Below are positions 1-9,212 of a stretch of DNA of 64,000 bases, in pieces (within the stretch, counting starts at the first letter, position 1; every line of letters begins with the position of its first letter). The stretch is from Pseudomonas faucium (GTDB lineage: Bacteria; Pseudomonadota; Gammaproteobacteria; Pseudomonadales; Pseudomonadaceae): contig NZ_BQIP01000024.1 in assembly GCF_021602585.1 (NCBI RefSeq), positions 28,697-92,696 on the forward strand, written 5' to 3'. Under the pieces are notes generated by a model that worked only from the letters and a program-made list of their open reading frames with translations, did not search any database and was not told where the DNA came from. The position numbers and the translations under genes are program-made.

Positions 1-754
1 CATACACCGGCAAGACGATGCCCAGGTGCGCCTTCAGCGCATCGCCAATCCAGAAGCCCAACACCATGATCACCAGCATGCAGGTGAGCAGGCGCAGCAG
101 CACCTTGGCGTCGATGGCAACGCTGGGCGCTTCGTGGGCTTTTTCCAGCGCTACCAGGGTGTCGGCGCTGTCGGCCTGCACGGCGAGTTTCTTGCGGTCG
201 ATCAGGTAGCGCGCCACCGGGCTGCCCAGCAGGCCGCCGGCGACCATGCCGAAGGTGGCCGAAGCCAGTGCCGCGGTGGTTGCACCGGAAGTGCCCAGGC
301 TCTCGGCGATGGGGCCGAAGGCGGCCGCTGCGCCAAAGCCGCCTTCAAGCGAGACCGCGCCGGCCATGATGCCTAGCAGCGGGTCGATCCCCAGCGCCTT
401 GGCCATCCCCACGCCCACCAGGTTCTGCAGCAGCGCCAACCCCCAGCAGGCGCCCAGGTAGACGAACAGGATCTTGCCGCCCTGGCGCAGCAGGCCAAGG
501 CTGCCGCCCAGGCCGACGGTGGTGAAGAAGGCCACCATCAACGGCGTTTGCATGGCGGTGTCGAGGGTGATGTCCAGCCACTGCTGGTTGCGCAGCAACC
601 ACACCACCAGGGCAAAACCGAAGCCGCCGATCACCGGGGCCGGGACGCAGAGCTGGCGCAGCCAGTAACTGTGCTTTTTCAATTGCGCGCCCATGGCCAG
701 CAGCAATAGCGCCAGGGCGACGGTGGTCAATGCATCGAGTTTAAGCGTCAGCAT
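1..754 (-). CDS. gltS: Sodium/glutamate symporter GltS (3' end cut by window edge)
   Basis: This is an inner-membrane Na+-coupled glutamate uptake carrier; about 251 N-terminal residues are present and the rest lies off the left edge. The start is the ATG at 752-754. The translation opens MLTLKLDALTTVALALLLLA and continues with strongly hydrophobic segments and Gly-rich motifs such as SLEGGFGAAAAFGP and GTSGATTAALASATFGMVAGG, the re-entrant-loop type sequences of the ESS/GltS family. It lies 44 bp behind the formimidoylglutamase gene on the same strand, so it is probably the last gene of the iclR-hutG-gltS unit. Glutamate is the product of the neighbouring enzyme, which makes the pairing sensible. 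The family call is from recognition of the sequence; the substrate is inferred from the family. Confidence 0.88.
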   Translation of the reverse strand, partial: MLTLKLDALTTVALALLLLAMGAQLKKHSYWLRQLCVPAPVIGGFGFALVVWLLRNQQWLDITLDTAMQTPLMVAFFTTVGLGGSLGLLRQGGKILFVYLGACWGLALLQNLVGVGMAKALGIDPLLGIMAGAVSLEGGFGAAAAFGPIAESLGTSGATTAALASATFGMVAGGLLGSPVARYLIDRKKLAVQADSADTLVALEKAHEAPSVAIDAKVLLRLLTCMLVIMVLGFWIGDALKAHLGIVLPVY

Positions 755-798
755 GGGAAACACTCTTGTTTTTATACGTAGAGAGAGAGGGAGTGGGG

Positions 799-1737
799 TC
801 AGTCGACCAGGCTCGCCAGCAACCGCGCGGCAATCCTTGCCGTGCGCGAATCCTGGTCGAGCGCGGGGTTCAGCTCGGCCACATCGGCCATGCGCAACTT
901 GCCGCAGGCCTTGGCGCGCCGAACCAGGTGCTCGACCACCATCAGGTCGACGCCATGGGCCGAAGGCGCACTGACGCCAGGGGCCTGGCTGGCCGGGAGC
1001 ACGTCGAGGCAGATCGTCATGTACAAATGGTCGATGCCCGCCAGGAATTGATCGACGAAGGCTTCGATGGCCGCGATGTTCCACGGCTGCATCTGCCGAT
1101 CGAGGCGGTAGCGCACGTTCAGGCGCCGCGCCTGTTCGAACAAGGCCTGGGTGTTGTTGGCTTCGCTCACGCCCAGGCAGCAATAGTCAAACGCCAGCCC
1201 GGCTTGCTCGCAGTACTCGGCGATTTGCCGAAACGGCGTGCCGGAGCTGCTCTGCTCGGCGCTGCGCAGGTCGAAGTGGGCATCGAAATTCACGATGCCG
1301 ATGCGCGGGCGTTGCTCCAGGCCTTGCAGGTGGCGGGCCAGGCCCAGAAAGCTGGCATAGGCGATTTCATGCCCGCCACCCAGGCCCAGCGGCAGGTGCC
1401 CTTGGCCAAGCAGCAGCGCCACGCGCTGGGCATAGGCGTGTTGCGCGCCTTCAAGGTCGGTGCCCTGGCAGGCGATATCGCCGCTGTCATAGACCGGGCG
1501 CTGGCCGCACCAGGCCAGGTTGGCCAGCGCCTTGCGCAGGGCCTGCGGGCCCTGCCGGGCGCCGGTGCGGCCCTGGTTGCGGCTCACGCCTTCATCGCAG
1601 GCCAGGCCCACCAGGGCAAAGCCTGGGGCTTGCTCGGCCGCCCAGGGCTGCACCCATTGGTGCCAGCGCAAGGCCAGGCCGCCTTCGGCCGCGTCGATAC
1701 GACCCTGCCACACCGGCAGGGAAAGAGGGTCTGTCAT
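799..1737 (-). CDS. hutG: Formimidoylglutamase, arginase/agmatinase superfamily
   Basis: Predicted cytosolic manganese enzyme that splits N-formimino-L-glutamate to glutamate and formamide, the last step of one route of histidine breakdown. Ureohydrolase metal motifs are visible: GGGHE, NFDAHFD and a late [16 protein letters not shown] block. The length, 312 residues, is normal for the family. I start it at the ATG at 1735-1737 because GGAG lies five bases upstream; an in-frame ATG at 1753-1755 has no comparable site and abuts the iclR stop. No hutH, hutU or hutI is in view, so this is a detached hut-type gene. A different guanidino or formimino substrate is possible, since ureohydrolases are hard to separate by eye. 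Confidence 0.78.
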   Translation of the reverse strand: MTDPLSLPVWQGRIDAAEGGLALRWHQWVQPWAAEQAPGFALVGLACDEGVSRNQGRTGARQGPQALRKALANLAWCGQRPVYDSGDIACQGTDLEGAQHAYAQRVALLLGQGHLPLGLGGGHEIAYASFLGLARHLQGLEQRPRIGIVNFDAHFDLRSAEQSSSGTPFRQIAEYCEQAGLAFDYCCLGVSEANNTQALFEQARRLNVRYRLDRQMQPWNIAAIEAFVDQFLAGIDHLYMTICLDVLPASQAPGVSAPSAHGVDLMVVEHLVRRAKACGKLRMADVAELNPALDQDSRTARIAARLLASLVD

Positions 1738-1755
1738 AAGAACTCCAGGTGTCAT

Positions 1756-2481
1756 TCAGTCCAGCCGCGCACCGACGCGCAAGGCGACTTCGCAGGTCCA
1801 GTGGGTCAGGCGCTCGCTGTTTTTCTGGGCACGGAAGGCCGGCGCCATCAGGCTGATCGCCCCGTGCAGGCGGTTGCGGCTGTCGAGCACCGGTGCGCTG
1901 ACGCCCCACACCCCGTCATCGATTTCGCTCAGGCTGACGGCAAAGCCCTGGGCGCGGATGGCCTCGAAGCTGTCCGCGTACTGGGCAATGCCTGCGCCAT
2001 CCACGCCCTGTTCGTGGAGCAACGCCTGGCTGCGCTCGGGCTCCATGTGGGCCAGCAGCACCCGCGCCGAAGCCCCCACCAACAGGGGTTGGGCCAGGCC
2101 CTTCTGGTAGCAGCAGCGCAGCGGCTGCGGGCTGTCGATCATTTCGATGCAAATGGCCTGGCCGTTGCTCGGCACCATCAAGGCGACACTTTCACGGCTC
2201 AGCTCGGCCAGGCGCTTGAGCTCGGGCAGCGCCTGCGACACCAGCAGTGCCTGGCGGTCGAACTTTTTCGCCAGTTGCAGGCAGGCCGGCCCTGGCAGGT
2301 AGCGGCCGTAGCCGTTGTCTTCGGCCAGGCCCCAGCGCAGCAAGGTCTTCAGGTGCCGGTAGGTGCTGCTCAAGGGTTGCGCCAGCTGCAGGCTGAGCTC
2401 CTTGGCCGCCACCGCCTCATCGGCTTGCCCGAGGGCGACGAGAATTTGCAGCAGGCGGTCGGTGGGGCTGTTGTAGGTCAT
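1756..2481 (-). CDS. IclR-family transcriptional regulator
   Basis: A 241-residue regulator with the IclR layout: an N-terminal winged helix-turn-helix (about residues 5-65, with LSSTYRHLKTLLRWGL as recognition region) and a C-terminal effector domain (about 75-240) containing IDDGVWGVSAPVLDSRNRLHGAI, the typical ligand-pocket block. It is the first gene of the minus-strand unit followed directly by the formimidoylglutamase, and it is divergent from the MFS transporter at 2740. It therefore most likely controls both directions from the 258-bp gap, where a TTCCCA/TGGGAA inverted repeat sits. The effector is unknown; a histidine- or glutamate-related compound is an inference from the neighbour. 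Confidence 0.88.
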   Translation of the reverse strand: MTYNSPTDRLLQILVALGQADEAVAAKELSLQLAQPLSSTYRHLKTLLRWGLAEDNGYGRYLPGPACLQLAKKFDRQALLVSQALPELKRLAELSRESVALMVPSNGQAICIEMIDSPQPLRCCYQKGLAQPLLVGASARVLLAHMEPERSQALLHEQGVDGAGIAQYADSFEAIRAQGFAVSLSEIDDGVWGVSAPVLDSRNRLHGAISLMAPAFRAQKNSERLTHWTCEVALRVGARLD

Positions 2482-2537
2482 GTGTGCCTCCTAGGTGCGT
2501 CATGGTGCACAGTGTTTTCCCAAAGGGTGAAATTCGA

Positions 2538-2554
2538 TTCCCATCTGTTGGGAA
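2538..2554. promoter_or_regulatory. Candidate IclR operator
   Basis: Perfect 6-bp inverted repeat TTCCCA-N5-TGGGAA in the gap between the divergent IclR regulator and the MFS transporter. Its size and position suit an IclR-type dimer site. A looser CCC-AAA-GGG block lies just to its left (about 2518-2526). Assignment to the adjacent IclR protein is inference. Confidence 0.45.
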
Positions 2555-2739
2555 ATATCGTGCATTTAAGGCGTGGATGAGCAATGCCGTTCGATAATCG
2601 AACCCTTGCCCGCAACCTTGCATTGACGCTCGAGCCTGCGCTGCTCACCATTCCCTGGCGTTGCGCGCCCGCCTGCCCCGAACCTGGCCGCAGCCACCAG
2701 CCGCTCACTACAATTTCAAGAAATTCAAGAAACACGCCC

Positions 2740-4056
2740 ATGACGCCCTCGAAAATCGACAGCCCCCTGCCCCAGGCTTCCATCGGCAGCAAGATGCGCG
2801 GCGCCTTCGCCGTCGGCAAGACGCGCTGGGGCATGCTCGCCCTGGTGTTCTTCGCCACCACCCTGAACTACATCGACCGCGCCGCCCTGGGCATCATGCA
2901 GCCGATGCTGGCCAAGGACATGAGCTGGACGGCGATGGACTACGCCAACATCAACTTCTGGTTCCAGGTGGGCTATGCCATCGGTTTCCTGCTGCAAGGC
3001 CGGTTGATCGACAAGGTCGGGGTCAAGCGCGCGTTCTTCGTCGCGGTGCTGCTCTGGAGCCTGGCCACCGGTGCCCATGGCCTGGCCACGTCGGCTGCAG
3101 GGTTCATGGTCTGCCGCTTCATCCTCGGCCTGACCGAGGCGGCCAACTACCCGGCCTGCGTGAAGACCACGCGCCTGTGGTTCCCGGCCGGCGAGCGGGC
3201 CATCGCCACCGGGCTGTTCAACGCCGGCACCAACGTCGGCGCGATGATCACCCCGGCGCTGCTGCCGGTGATCCTGGCGGCCTGGGGCTGGCAGGCGGCG
3301 TTCATCGCCATGGGCTGCCTGGGCCTTGCCTGGGTGGCGCTGTGGGGGCTTAAGTACTACAACCCCGAGGACCATCCCCATGTGCGCCAGAGCGAACTGG
3401 CCTACATCCAGCAGGAGGTGGAGCCCGAAGCGGTGCGCGTGCCATTCACCCGCATCCTGCGCATGCGCGGCACCTGGGCCTTTGCCGTGGCGTTCGCGAT
3501 CACCGCGCCGGTGTTCTGGTTCTACCTGTACTGGCTGCCGCCGTTTCTCAACCAGCAGTATGACCTGGGCATCAGCGTGACCCAGATGGGTATCCCGCTG
3601 ATCCTGATCTGGCTGACTGCGGATTTTGGCAGCATCGGCGGCGGCATCCTGTCGTCGTGGCTGATCGGCCGTGGCATGCGCGCCACCCGCGCGCGGCTGG
3701 TGTCGATGCTGCTGTTCGCCTGCACCATCGTCAGCGTCACCTTCGCCGCCCACGCCAGCGGCCTGTGGCTGGCGGTGCTGGCGATTGCCGTGGCAGTGGG
3801 CGCGCACCAGGCCTGGACGGCGAACATCTGGAGCCTGCTGATGGACTACACGCCCAAGCACCTGGTGAGCACGGTGTTCGGTTTCGGCAGCATGTGCGCG
3901 GCGGTGGGGGGGATGTTCATGACGCAGATCGTCGGGAGCGTGCTGACGCTTACCCACAACAACTATGCGGTGCTGTTCACCCTGATTCCGGCGGTGTATT
4001 TCGTGGCGCTGGTGTGGTTGTACTTCATGGCGCCGCGCGGGATTGAGGCGCTGTAG
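2740..4056 (+). CDS. MFS transporter, anion:cation symporter (ExuT/hexuronate-like) type
   Basis: Inner-membrane major facilitator with about 12 membrane segments (438 residues). The first helix block reads ALVFFATTLNYIDRAALGIM, followed by GRLIDKVGVKRAF, the loop 2-3 signature; both are typical of the ACS family that imports organic acids such as hexuronates, glucarate or tartrate. The open frame begins at 2584 but the first 52 codons look non-transporter; the ATG at 2740 gives a normal cytosolic tail before helix 1. It is divergent from iclR-hutG-gltS and probably shares IclR control. The substrate cannot be told from sequence; an organic anion is likely. Confidence 0.85.
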   Translation: MTPSKIDSPLPQASIGSKMRGAFAVGKTRWGMLALVFFATTLNYIDRAALGIMQPMLAKDMSWTAMDYANINFWFQVGYAIGFLLQGRLIDKVGVKRAFFVAVLLWSLATGAHGLATSAAGFMVCRFILGLTEAANYPACVKTTRLWFPAGERAIATGLFNAGTNVGAMITPALLPVILAAWGWQAAFIAMGCLGLAWVALWGLKYYNPEDHPHVRQSELAYIQQEVEPEAVRVPFTRILRMRGTWAFAVAFAITAPVFWFYLYWLPPFLNQQYDLGISVTQMGIPLILIWLTADFGSIGGGILSSWLIGRGMRATRARLVSMLLFACTIVSVTFAAHASGLWLAVLAIAVAVGAHQAWTANIWSLLMDYTPKHLVSTVFGFGSMCAAVGGMFMTQIVGSVLTLTHNNYAVLFTLIPAVYFVALVWLYFMAPRGIEAL

Positions 4057-4092
4057 CTGCGGGGGCTTGGCTTGGGGTTTTTGGCGCCTGTG

Positions 4093-4314
4093 AGATCGAG
4101 CGCCGCCCGCGCGGCGCATCGCGGATAAATCCGCTCCTACATTTGTTGCAACGTGCCGCAGTCTGTCAGGCCATGGTTGTCCGCTCTTGGTGCCCGCCGA
4201 GAAACCGCGTCGTACAAACAAGGCTGACAACCATGGCCCATCAGGCATTGGTACGTTGCAACAAATGTGGGAGCGGATTTATCCGCGATGCGCCGCGCGG
4301 GCGGCGCTCGATCT
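4093..4314. repeat. 222-bp palindromic repeat element, copy 1 (REPIN-like)
   Basis: A long imperfect palindrome. The outer arm (AGATCGAGCGCCGCCCGCGC and onward, through GCGGATAAATCCGC to GTTGCAACGT, about 4093-4156) returns in inverted orientation at about 4252-4314 with a single mismatch. Inner arms contain GGCCATGGTTGTC and its complement around a loop of about 45 bases. An almost identical copy lies at 33737-33959. The size and two inverted REP-like ends resemble a REPIN or MITE. Apparent peptides translated across it (with ...VATNVGADLSAMRRAGGA...) occur at both copies and are repeat artefacts, not genes. Confidence 0.85.
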
Positions 4315-4345
4315 GTGCATCCCCACCCCCCCCAAGACAGGCATT

Positions 4346-4363
4346 TTTTTCGTATACAAAAAA
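4346..4363. promoter_or_regulatory. Candidate operator upstream of the deaminase/permease genes
   Basis: Near-perfect palindrome TTTTTCGTATACAAAAAA centred on GTATAC (8 of 9 pairs match). A GTATAC core flanked by A/T tracts resembles binding sites of FadR-type GntR regulators. It lies 327 bp before the amidohydrolase start. No GntR gene is in this window, so the cognate protein is unknown. The remaining bases up to 4689 hold no gene or further structure that I can support. Confidence 0.35.
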
Positions 4364-4689
4364 CCACAATTCTGGTTACATTAGCCCACGCCTACGACAG
4401 CGGTAATCGCCGCTGCGTATTGCGACAGGCTAAAGCCATGCATTACCCCTACCTGCTCGCCCCGCCCGAGCCCGCTGCGCGAAGCACCGCATTCGCCGCT
4501 GTTTCACCGAGCCGCCACTCCCCCCGTCGCCCCACGCCGAGCCCATGTGCCCAGGCGCCGTCGACGCGTGCGCCGTTGCTCTGACCAACCCTGATCAGCG
4601 CCTGGTTTCTAGGGTTTGGCTCTAATCGAAAACCGGGTGTCTGCAAACCTTCAATTGCAACCAGAACCCCACGCGGGAATGGAACACCT

Positions 4690-6048
4690 ATGCCCAAGAC
4701 ATTACTGATCAAGAACGCCGAACTGCTGGTCACGATGGACGGCGAACGCCGCGAAATCAGACGCGGCGGCCTGTACATCGAAGACAACCTGATCAAGCAG
4801 GTCGGCCCCAGCGACGAGCTGCCCCAGCACGCCGACGAAATCCTCGACATGACCGGCAAGGTGGTCATCCCAGGCCTGGTCAACACCCACCACCACATGT
4901 ACCAGAGCCTCACCCGCGTGGTGCCGGCGGCGCAGGATGGCGAGCTGTTCAACTGGCTGACCAACCTGTACCCGATCTGGGCCCGGCTGACCCCGGAAAT
5001 GATCTCGGTATCGACCCAGACCGCCATGGCCGAGCTGATCCTCTCCGGCTGCACCACCTCCAGCGATCACCTGTACATCTACCCCAACGGCTGCAAGCTC
5101 GACGACAGCATCCATGCCGCCGAAGAAATCGGCATGCGCTTCCATGCCGCGCGCGGCAGCATGAGCGTGGGCCAGAGCCAGGGCGGCCTGCCGCCGGATT
5201 CGGTGGTGGAGAAGGAAAGCGCGATCCTCAAGGAATCCCAGCGCCTGATCGAGGACTACCACGACGCCAGCCACGGCTCGATGCTGCGCGTGGTGGTGGC
5301 GCCGTGCTCGCCGTTCTCGGTCAGCCGTGACCTGATGCGCGAAGCCGCGGTGCTGGCGCGCCATTACGGCGTGTCGCTGCACACCCACCTGGCGGAGAAC
5401 GTCAACGACATCGCCTACAGCCGCGAAAAGTTCGGCATGACCCCCGCCGAATACGCCGAGGACCTGGGCTGGGTCGGCCACGATGTGTGGCATGCCCACT
5501 GCGTGCAGCTCGACCAGCACGGCATCGAACTGTTCGCCCGCACCGGCACCGGCGTGGCCCACTGCCCGTGCTCGAACATGCGCCTGGCCTCGGGCATCGC
5601 GCCGATCCGCAAGATGCGCGACCACGGCGTGCCGGTGGGCCTGGGCGTGGACGGCTCGGCCTCCAACGACGGCGCCAGCATGATCGGCGAAGTGCGCCAG
5701 GCGCTGCTGCTGCAGCGGGTCGGCTTCGGCCCCGACGCCATGACCGCGCGCGAAGCCCTGGAAATCGCCACCCTGGGTGGCGCCAAGGTGCTCAACCGCA
5801 ACGACATCGGCGCCCTCGCCCCGGGCATGGTCGCAGACCTGGTGGCCTTCAACCTCAACCACGTGGCCTATGCCGGCGCCCTGCACGACCCGCTGGCCGC
5901 GCTGGTGTTCTGCACCCCGACCCACGTCGACACCAGCGTCATCAACGGCCGCGTGGTGGTCAAGGACGGCCGCATCACCACCGTCGACCTGCCGCGCGTG
6001 CTGGAGCGCCACAACCAGCTGGCACACCAACTGGTGATCGGCGAGTAA
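4690..6048 (+). CDS. 8-oxoguanine deaminase-type amidohydrolase
   Basis: A 452-residue metal-dependent hydrolase of the TrzN/AtzB/guanine-deaminase branch of the amidohydrolase superfamily. The N-terminal beta-domain is followed by the metal motif NTHHHMYQSLTR (His67-His69), then HTHLAE (about 234), HAHCVQLD, and GLGVDGSASND near 325, which carries the catalytic Asp. Annotated relatives are named hydroxydechloroatrazine ethylaminohydrolase or 8-oxoguanine deaminase; the latter fits because an NCS2 nucleobase permease follows, as in P. aeruginosa PA0142 and its neighbourhood (from memory). GGAA lies eight bases before the ATG. Expected role: cytosolic salvage or breakdown of oxidised guanine (8-oxoguanine to urate). 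Other aminated purine or triazine substrates remain possible. Confidence 0.75.
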   Translation: MPKTLLIKNAELLVTMDGERREIRRGGLYIEDNLIKQVGPSDELPQHADEILDMTGKVVIPGLVNTHHHMYQSLTRVVPAAQDGELFNWLTNLYPIWARLTPEMISVSTQTAMAELILSGCTTSSDHLYIYPNGCKLDDSIHAAEEIGMRFHAARGSMSVGQSQGGLPPDSVVEKESAILKESQRLIEDYHDASHGSMLRVVVAPCSPFSVSRDLMREAAVLARHYGVSLHTHLAENVNDIAYSREKFGMTPAEYAEDLGWVGHDVWHAHCVQLDQHGIELFARTGTGVAHCPCSNMRLASGIAPIRKMRDHGVPVGLGVDGSASNDGASMIGEVRQALLLQRVGFGPDAMTAREALEIATLGGAKVLNRNDIGALAPGMVADLVAFNLNHVAYAGALHDPLAALVFCTPTHVDTSVINGRVVVKDGRITTVDLPRVLERHNQLAHQLVIGE

Positions 6049-6056
6049 CCCAACCC

Positions 6057-6089
6057 AGGCCGTTGCCCGTCGCCTTGAGGCAACGGCCT
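6057..6089 (+). terminator. Strong intergenic hairpin without T-tract
   Basis: Perfect 11-bp stem AGGCCGTTGCC / GGCAACGGCCT around an 11-base loop, nine bases after the deaminase stop. No run of T follows, so it may act as an mRNA-stabilising or attenuating structure between deaminase and permease rather than a full terminator. Confidence 0.6.
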
Positions 6090-6175
6090 GCCCCTATCTG
6101 CTACCCCGCTTCACCCACCGCGACTGAGACCGTGCTGTTAGACGCATCAAATATAAAAAAAGCGAGCTACTCACC

Positions 6176-7690
6176 ATGACTTCTCCCGCTACACCTCGTC
6201 CGGAAGACGAGAACCTCGGCGTCAGTGCCAACGTGGCCTACGGGCTTCAGCATGTGCTGACGATGTATGGTGGCATTGTTGCCGTTCCGCTGATCATCGG
6301 CCAGGCAGCGGGCCTCACCCCTGCCGAAATCGGCCTGCTGATCGCCGCCTCGCTGTTCGCCGGTGGCCTGGCCACCTTGCTGCAGACCCTGGGCATCCCC
6401 TTCTTCGGCTGCCAGCTGCCGCTGGTGCAGGGTGTGTCCTTTGCGGGGGTGGCGACCATGGTCGCGATCATCGGCAGCGATGGCCGTGGCGGCCTGGCTT
6501 CGGTGTTCGGCGCGGTGATCGTCGCGTCGCTGATCGGCCTGCTGATAACGCCGCTGTTCTCGCGCATCATCAAGTTCTTCCCGCCGCTGGTGACGGGCAT
6601 CGTCATCACCACCATCGGCCTGACCCTGATGCCGGTGACGGCGCGCTGGGCCATGGGCGGCAACAGCCAGGCGGCCGATTTTGGCAGCACCTCCAACATC
6701 GCCCTGGCAGCCTTCACCCTGGCCACCGTGCTGCTGCTCAGCAAGCTCGGCAACGCCAGCATCTCGCGCCTGTCGATCCTGCTGGCGATGGTGATCGGTA
6801 CGCTGGTGGCCACCGCCTTCGGCATGACGGACTTCTCCCAGGTATGGCAAGGCCCGATCGTCGCGCTGCCTCAGGTGCTGCCGCTGGGCGCGCCACATTT
6901 CGAGCTGGCGGCGATCCTGTCGATGCTGATCGTGATCGTGGTGACCATGGTCGAAACCTCGGCCGACATTCTCGCCGTGGGCGAGATCATCGGCACCAAG
7001 GTCGACTCAAGGCGCCTGGGCAATGGCCTGCGTGCCGACATGATCTCCAGCGTGCTGGCGCCCTTCGCCGGCTCGTTCACCCAGAGCGCCTTTGCTCAGA
7101 ACGTCGGCCTGGTGGCCGTCACCGGCGTGAAGAGCCGCTATGTGGTGGCGAGCGCCGGGCTGATCCTGCTGACCCTGGGCTTGCTCCCGGTGATGGGCCG
7201 GCTGATTGCCGCCGTGCCCACCTCGGTGCTCGGGGGTGCCGGCGTGGTGCTGTTCGGCACCGTGGCGGCCAGTGGTATCCGCACCCTGTCCCAGGTGGAC
7301 TACCGCAACAACATGAACCTGATCATCGTCGCCACCTCGATCGGCTTCGGCATGGTCCCGATCGCCGCCCCTGGGTTCTACCACCACTTCCCGGCCTGGG
7401 TCGAAACCATCTTCCACTCCGGCATCAGCTCGGCGGCGATCATGGCGATCCTGCTCAACCTGCTGTTCAACCACATGCGCACCGGCAACTCCGACCAGCA
7501 GTCGGTGTTCGTCGCCGCCAGCGAGCGCACCCTGCGCTACCGCGATATCGCCGGGCTCCATGACGGTGACTTCTTCCGCGATGGCAAGCTGTTCGACTGC
7601 GACGGCAACGAAGTGCCGGTGCTGGCGGAGGACGACGGCCATGGCGACGTGCCGGCCCCACGCAAGCGGCGTTTGGAGCAAGCGCACTGA
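6176..7690 (+). CDS. NCS2-family nucleobase (purine) permease
   Basis: A 504-residue inner-membrane proton-coupled nucleobase carrier of the uracil/xanthine permease (NCS2/NAT) family. It opens with YGLQHVLTMYGGIVAVPLII, the conserved helix 1 block, and has GCQLPLVQGVSFAGVATMVAI (helix 3) and a later TSADILAVGEIIGTKVD region near the substrate site. The C-terminal tail is hydrophilic and charged. It follows the amidohydrolase by 127 bp and ends at a strong terminator, so the two probably form one purine-uptake/deamination unit. Purine rather than pyrimidine specificity is inferred from that neighbour. Confidence 0.9.
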   Translation: MTSPATPRPEDENLGVSANVAYGLQHVLTMYGGIVAVPLIIGQAAGLTPAEIGLLIAASLFAGGLATLLQTLGIPFFGCQLPLVQGVSFAGVATMVAIIGSDGRGGLASVFGAVIVASLIGLLITPLFSRIIKFFPPLVTGIVITTIGLTLMPVTARWAMGGNSQAADFGSTSNIALAAFTLATVLLLSKLGNASISRLSILLAMVIGTLVATAFGMTDFSQVWQGPIVALPQVLPLGAPHFELAAILSMLIVIVVTMVETSADILAVGEIIGTKVDSRRLGNGLRADMISSVLAPFAGSFTQSAFAQNVGLVAVTGVKSRYVVASAGLILLTLGLLPVMGRLIAAVPTSVLGGAGVVLFGTVAASGIRTLSQVDYRNNMNLIIVATSIGFGMVPIAAPGFYHHFPAWVETIFHSGISSAAIMAILLNLLFNHMRTGNSDQQSVFVAASERTLRYRDIAGLHDGDFFRDGKLFDCDGNEVPVLAEDDGHGDVPAPRKRRLEQAH

Positions 7691-7692
7691 AT

Positions 7693-7725
7693 AAAAAAAG
7701 CGACGCCTGAGCGTCGCTTTTTTTT
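7693..7725. terminator. Bidirectional rho-independent terminator
   Basis: A-run, GCGACGC stem, CTGA loop, GCGTCGC stem, T-run. The A- and T-runs on both sides let it serve both the NCS2 permease from the left and nhaA from the right. Confidence 0.95.
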
Positions 7726-7747
7726 GCCTGGCCGCGTTGGGCCGCGG

Positions 7748-9157
7748 TCAACTCGCTTCGGCGTGCACGGCCTTGCTTGCCTTGCGCAGGCTCAGGGTGC
7801 CCCACGCCAGGCCCAGCACCGCGGCGATCACCGAGCCCGACAGCACGCCGAGCTTGGCGGCGCCCAGGGCGGCTGGGTCGGCGAAGGCCAGGTTGGCGAT
7901 GAAGATCGACATGGTGAAGCCGATACCCGCCAACAGGCCGATCAAGGTGACGCTGCGCCAGGTCACCCCCGCCGGCAGCGCACCCCAGCCCAGGCGCACC
8001 ATCAGCCAGCTGACCAGGACGATGCCCACCGGCTTGCCCAGCACCAGCGCCACCGCCACGGCAACCATCACCCAGTAAGGCCCGGGCGCGGACAGGTCGA
8101 CCCCGGCCAGGCTCACCCCGGCGTTGGCCAGGGCGAACAGCGGCATGATGCCGTAGGCCACCCACGGGTGCAGGCTGGTTTGCACGCGGGTCACCGGTGG
8201 TACCAGCTCGCGCTGGGCCAGGCGCAGCTGCTTCAACGGGTGGTTCAGGCTGCTGCTGTCGCTTTCCTGGGCGCGGCCCAGCAGTTCATCGGTCACGCGG
8301 GAAATCGCCTCCACCGGGCGCTGGCCCAGGGGCATCGAACGGACCGGCGTCATCAGGCCGAGGATCACGCCGGCCAGGGTTGGGTGGGCGCCGGTCATCA
8401 GCACGCCGAGCCAGACGATGGCGCCAGGCACCACGTAGGCGTAGGCCGAGCCGATGCCGATCTTCTGCAGGCCGAGCACCAGCAGCAGGCCGACGCCGGC
8501 CACCGCCAGGCCGCTGTAATCCAGGCCGCCGGTGTAGAAGAAGGCAATGATCAGCACGGCGATGATGTCATCGATGATCGCCAGGGCCAGCAGGAACACC
8601 CGCACGTTCGAGGGGATCGACTTGCCGAGCAAGGCCAGCACCCCGACCGCGAAGGCAATGTCGGTGGCGGTGGGCACCGCCCAGCCTTGCTGTTCGGCGG
8701 GCGCATGGCTGAACGCCAGGTAGATCAGCGCGGGCACCACCACCCCGCCGACCGCCGCGGCCATCGGCAGCGTGGCCTGGCGCAGGCTCGACAGCGCGCC
8801 TTCGTGGATTTCACGGCGGATTTCCATGCCGACCACCAGGAAGAAGATGGTCATCAGGCCATCGTTGACCCAGAAGTGCAGGGATTGGGAGAACACCATC
8901 GAACCGATGCCGAAGGTCACCGGGGCATGCCAGAGGGCATCGTAGCTGTCGGCAGCGGGCGAATTCGCCCAGATCAGGGCCGCCACGGCAGCGATCAGCA
9001 GGACGATGCCACTGACCGCCTCGATATGCAGGAAACGCTCTAGATTGGCGAATGCGCGCTGGGCGATTCGCTGGGCACGGGGCAAGACATGTTTTTGCAT
9101 GGGCGCAAGCACTCCCGCAAGGCGGCCCGACCTGCGTAGCTGTTTAACCTGCTTCAC
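7748..9157 (-). CDS. nhaA: Na+/H+ antiporter NhaA
   Basis: Inner-membrane antiporter exporting Na+ in exchange for protons. Family motifs are clear: [39 protein letters not shown], and [13 protein letters not shown] with the paired aspartates that bind the ion, then [15 protein letters not shown] near the end. About 12 membrane segments are expected; 469 residues is longer than E. coli NhaA because of an N-terminal extension and a loop insertion ([15 protein letters not shown]). The start is uncertain: the first ATG is at 9157, and an internal ATG at 9100 is also possible, with GGGAG about a dozen bases upstream. It ends convergently at the shared terminator. Confidence 0.93.
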   Translation of the reverse strand: MKQVKQLRRSGRLAGVLAPMQKHVLPRAQRIAQRAFANLERFLHIEAVSGIVLLIAAVAALIWANSPAADSYDALWHAPVTFGIGSMVFSQSLHFWVNDGLMTIFFLVVGMEIRREIHEGALSSLRQATLPMAAAVGGVVVPALIYLAFSHAPAEQQGWAVPTATDIAFAVGVLALLGKSIPSNVRVFLLALAIIDDIIAVLIIAFFYTGGLDYSGLAVAGVGLLLVLGLQKIGIGSAYAYVVPGAIVWLGVLMTGAHPTLAGVILGLMTPVRSMPLGQRPVEAISRVTDELLGRAQESDSSSLNHPLKQLRLAQRELVPPVTRVQTSLHPWVAYGIMPLFALANAGVSLAGVDLSAPGPYWVMVAVAVALVLGKPVGIVLVSWLMVRLGWGALPAGVTWRSVTLIGLLAGIGFTMSIFIANLAFADPAALGAAKLGVLSGSVIAAVLGLAWGTLSLRKASKAVHAEAS

Positions 9158-9212
9158 TGCTTCATGCAGCTAGCACCCGGGCGGCATTCTAGCGGAAATA
9201 CTCCCCGCAGTT

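Noticed and set aside
766-2580. A 604-codon plus-strand frame opposite hutG and iclR
   Set aside because: Shadow frame; the minus strand carries clear ureohydrolase and IclR motifs.
2725-4248. A 507-codon minus-strand frame opposite the MFS transporter, starting inside the 222-bp repeat
   Set aside because: Shadow of the transporter; its start is repeat sequence that also appears at 33.9 kb.
4137-4406. Small peptides across the palindromic repeats (…VATNVGADLSAMRRAGGA…)
   Set aside because: The same text arises from both repeat copies and on both strands, which marks it as repeat translation rather than a conserved small protein.
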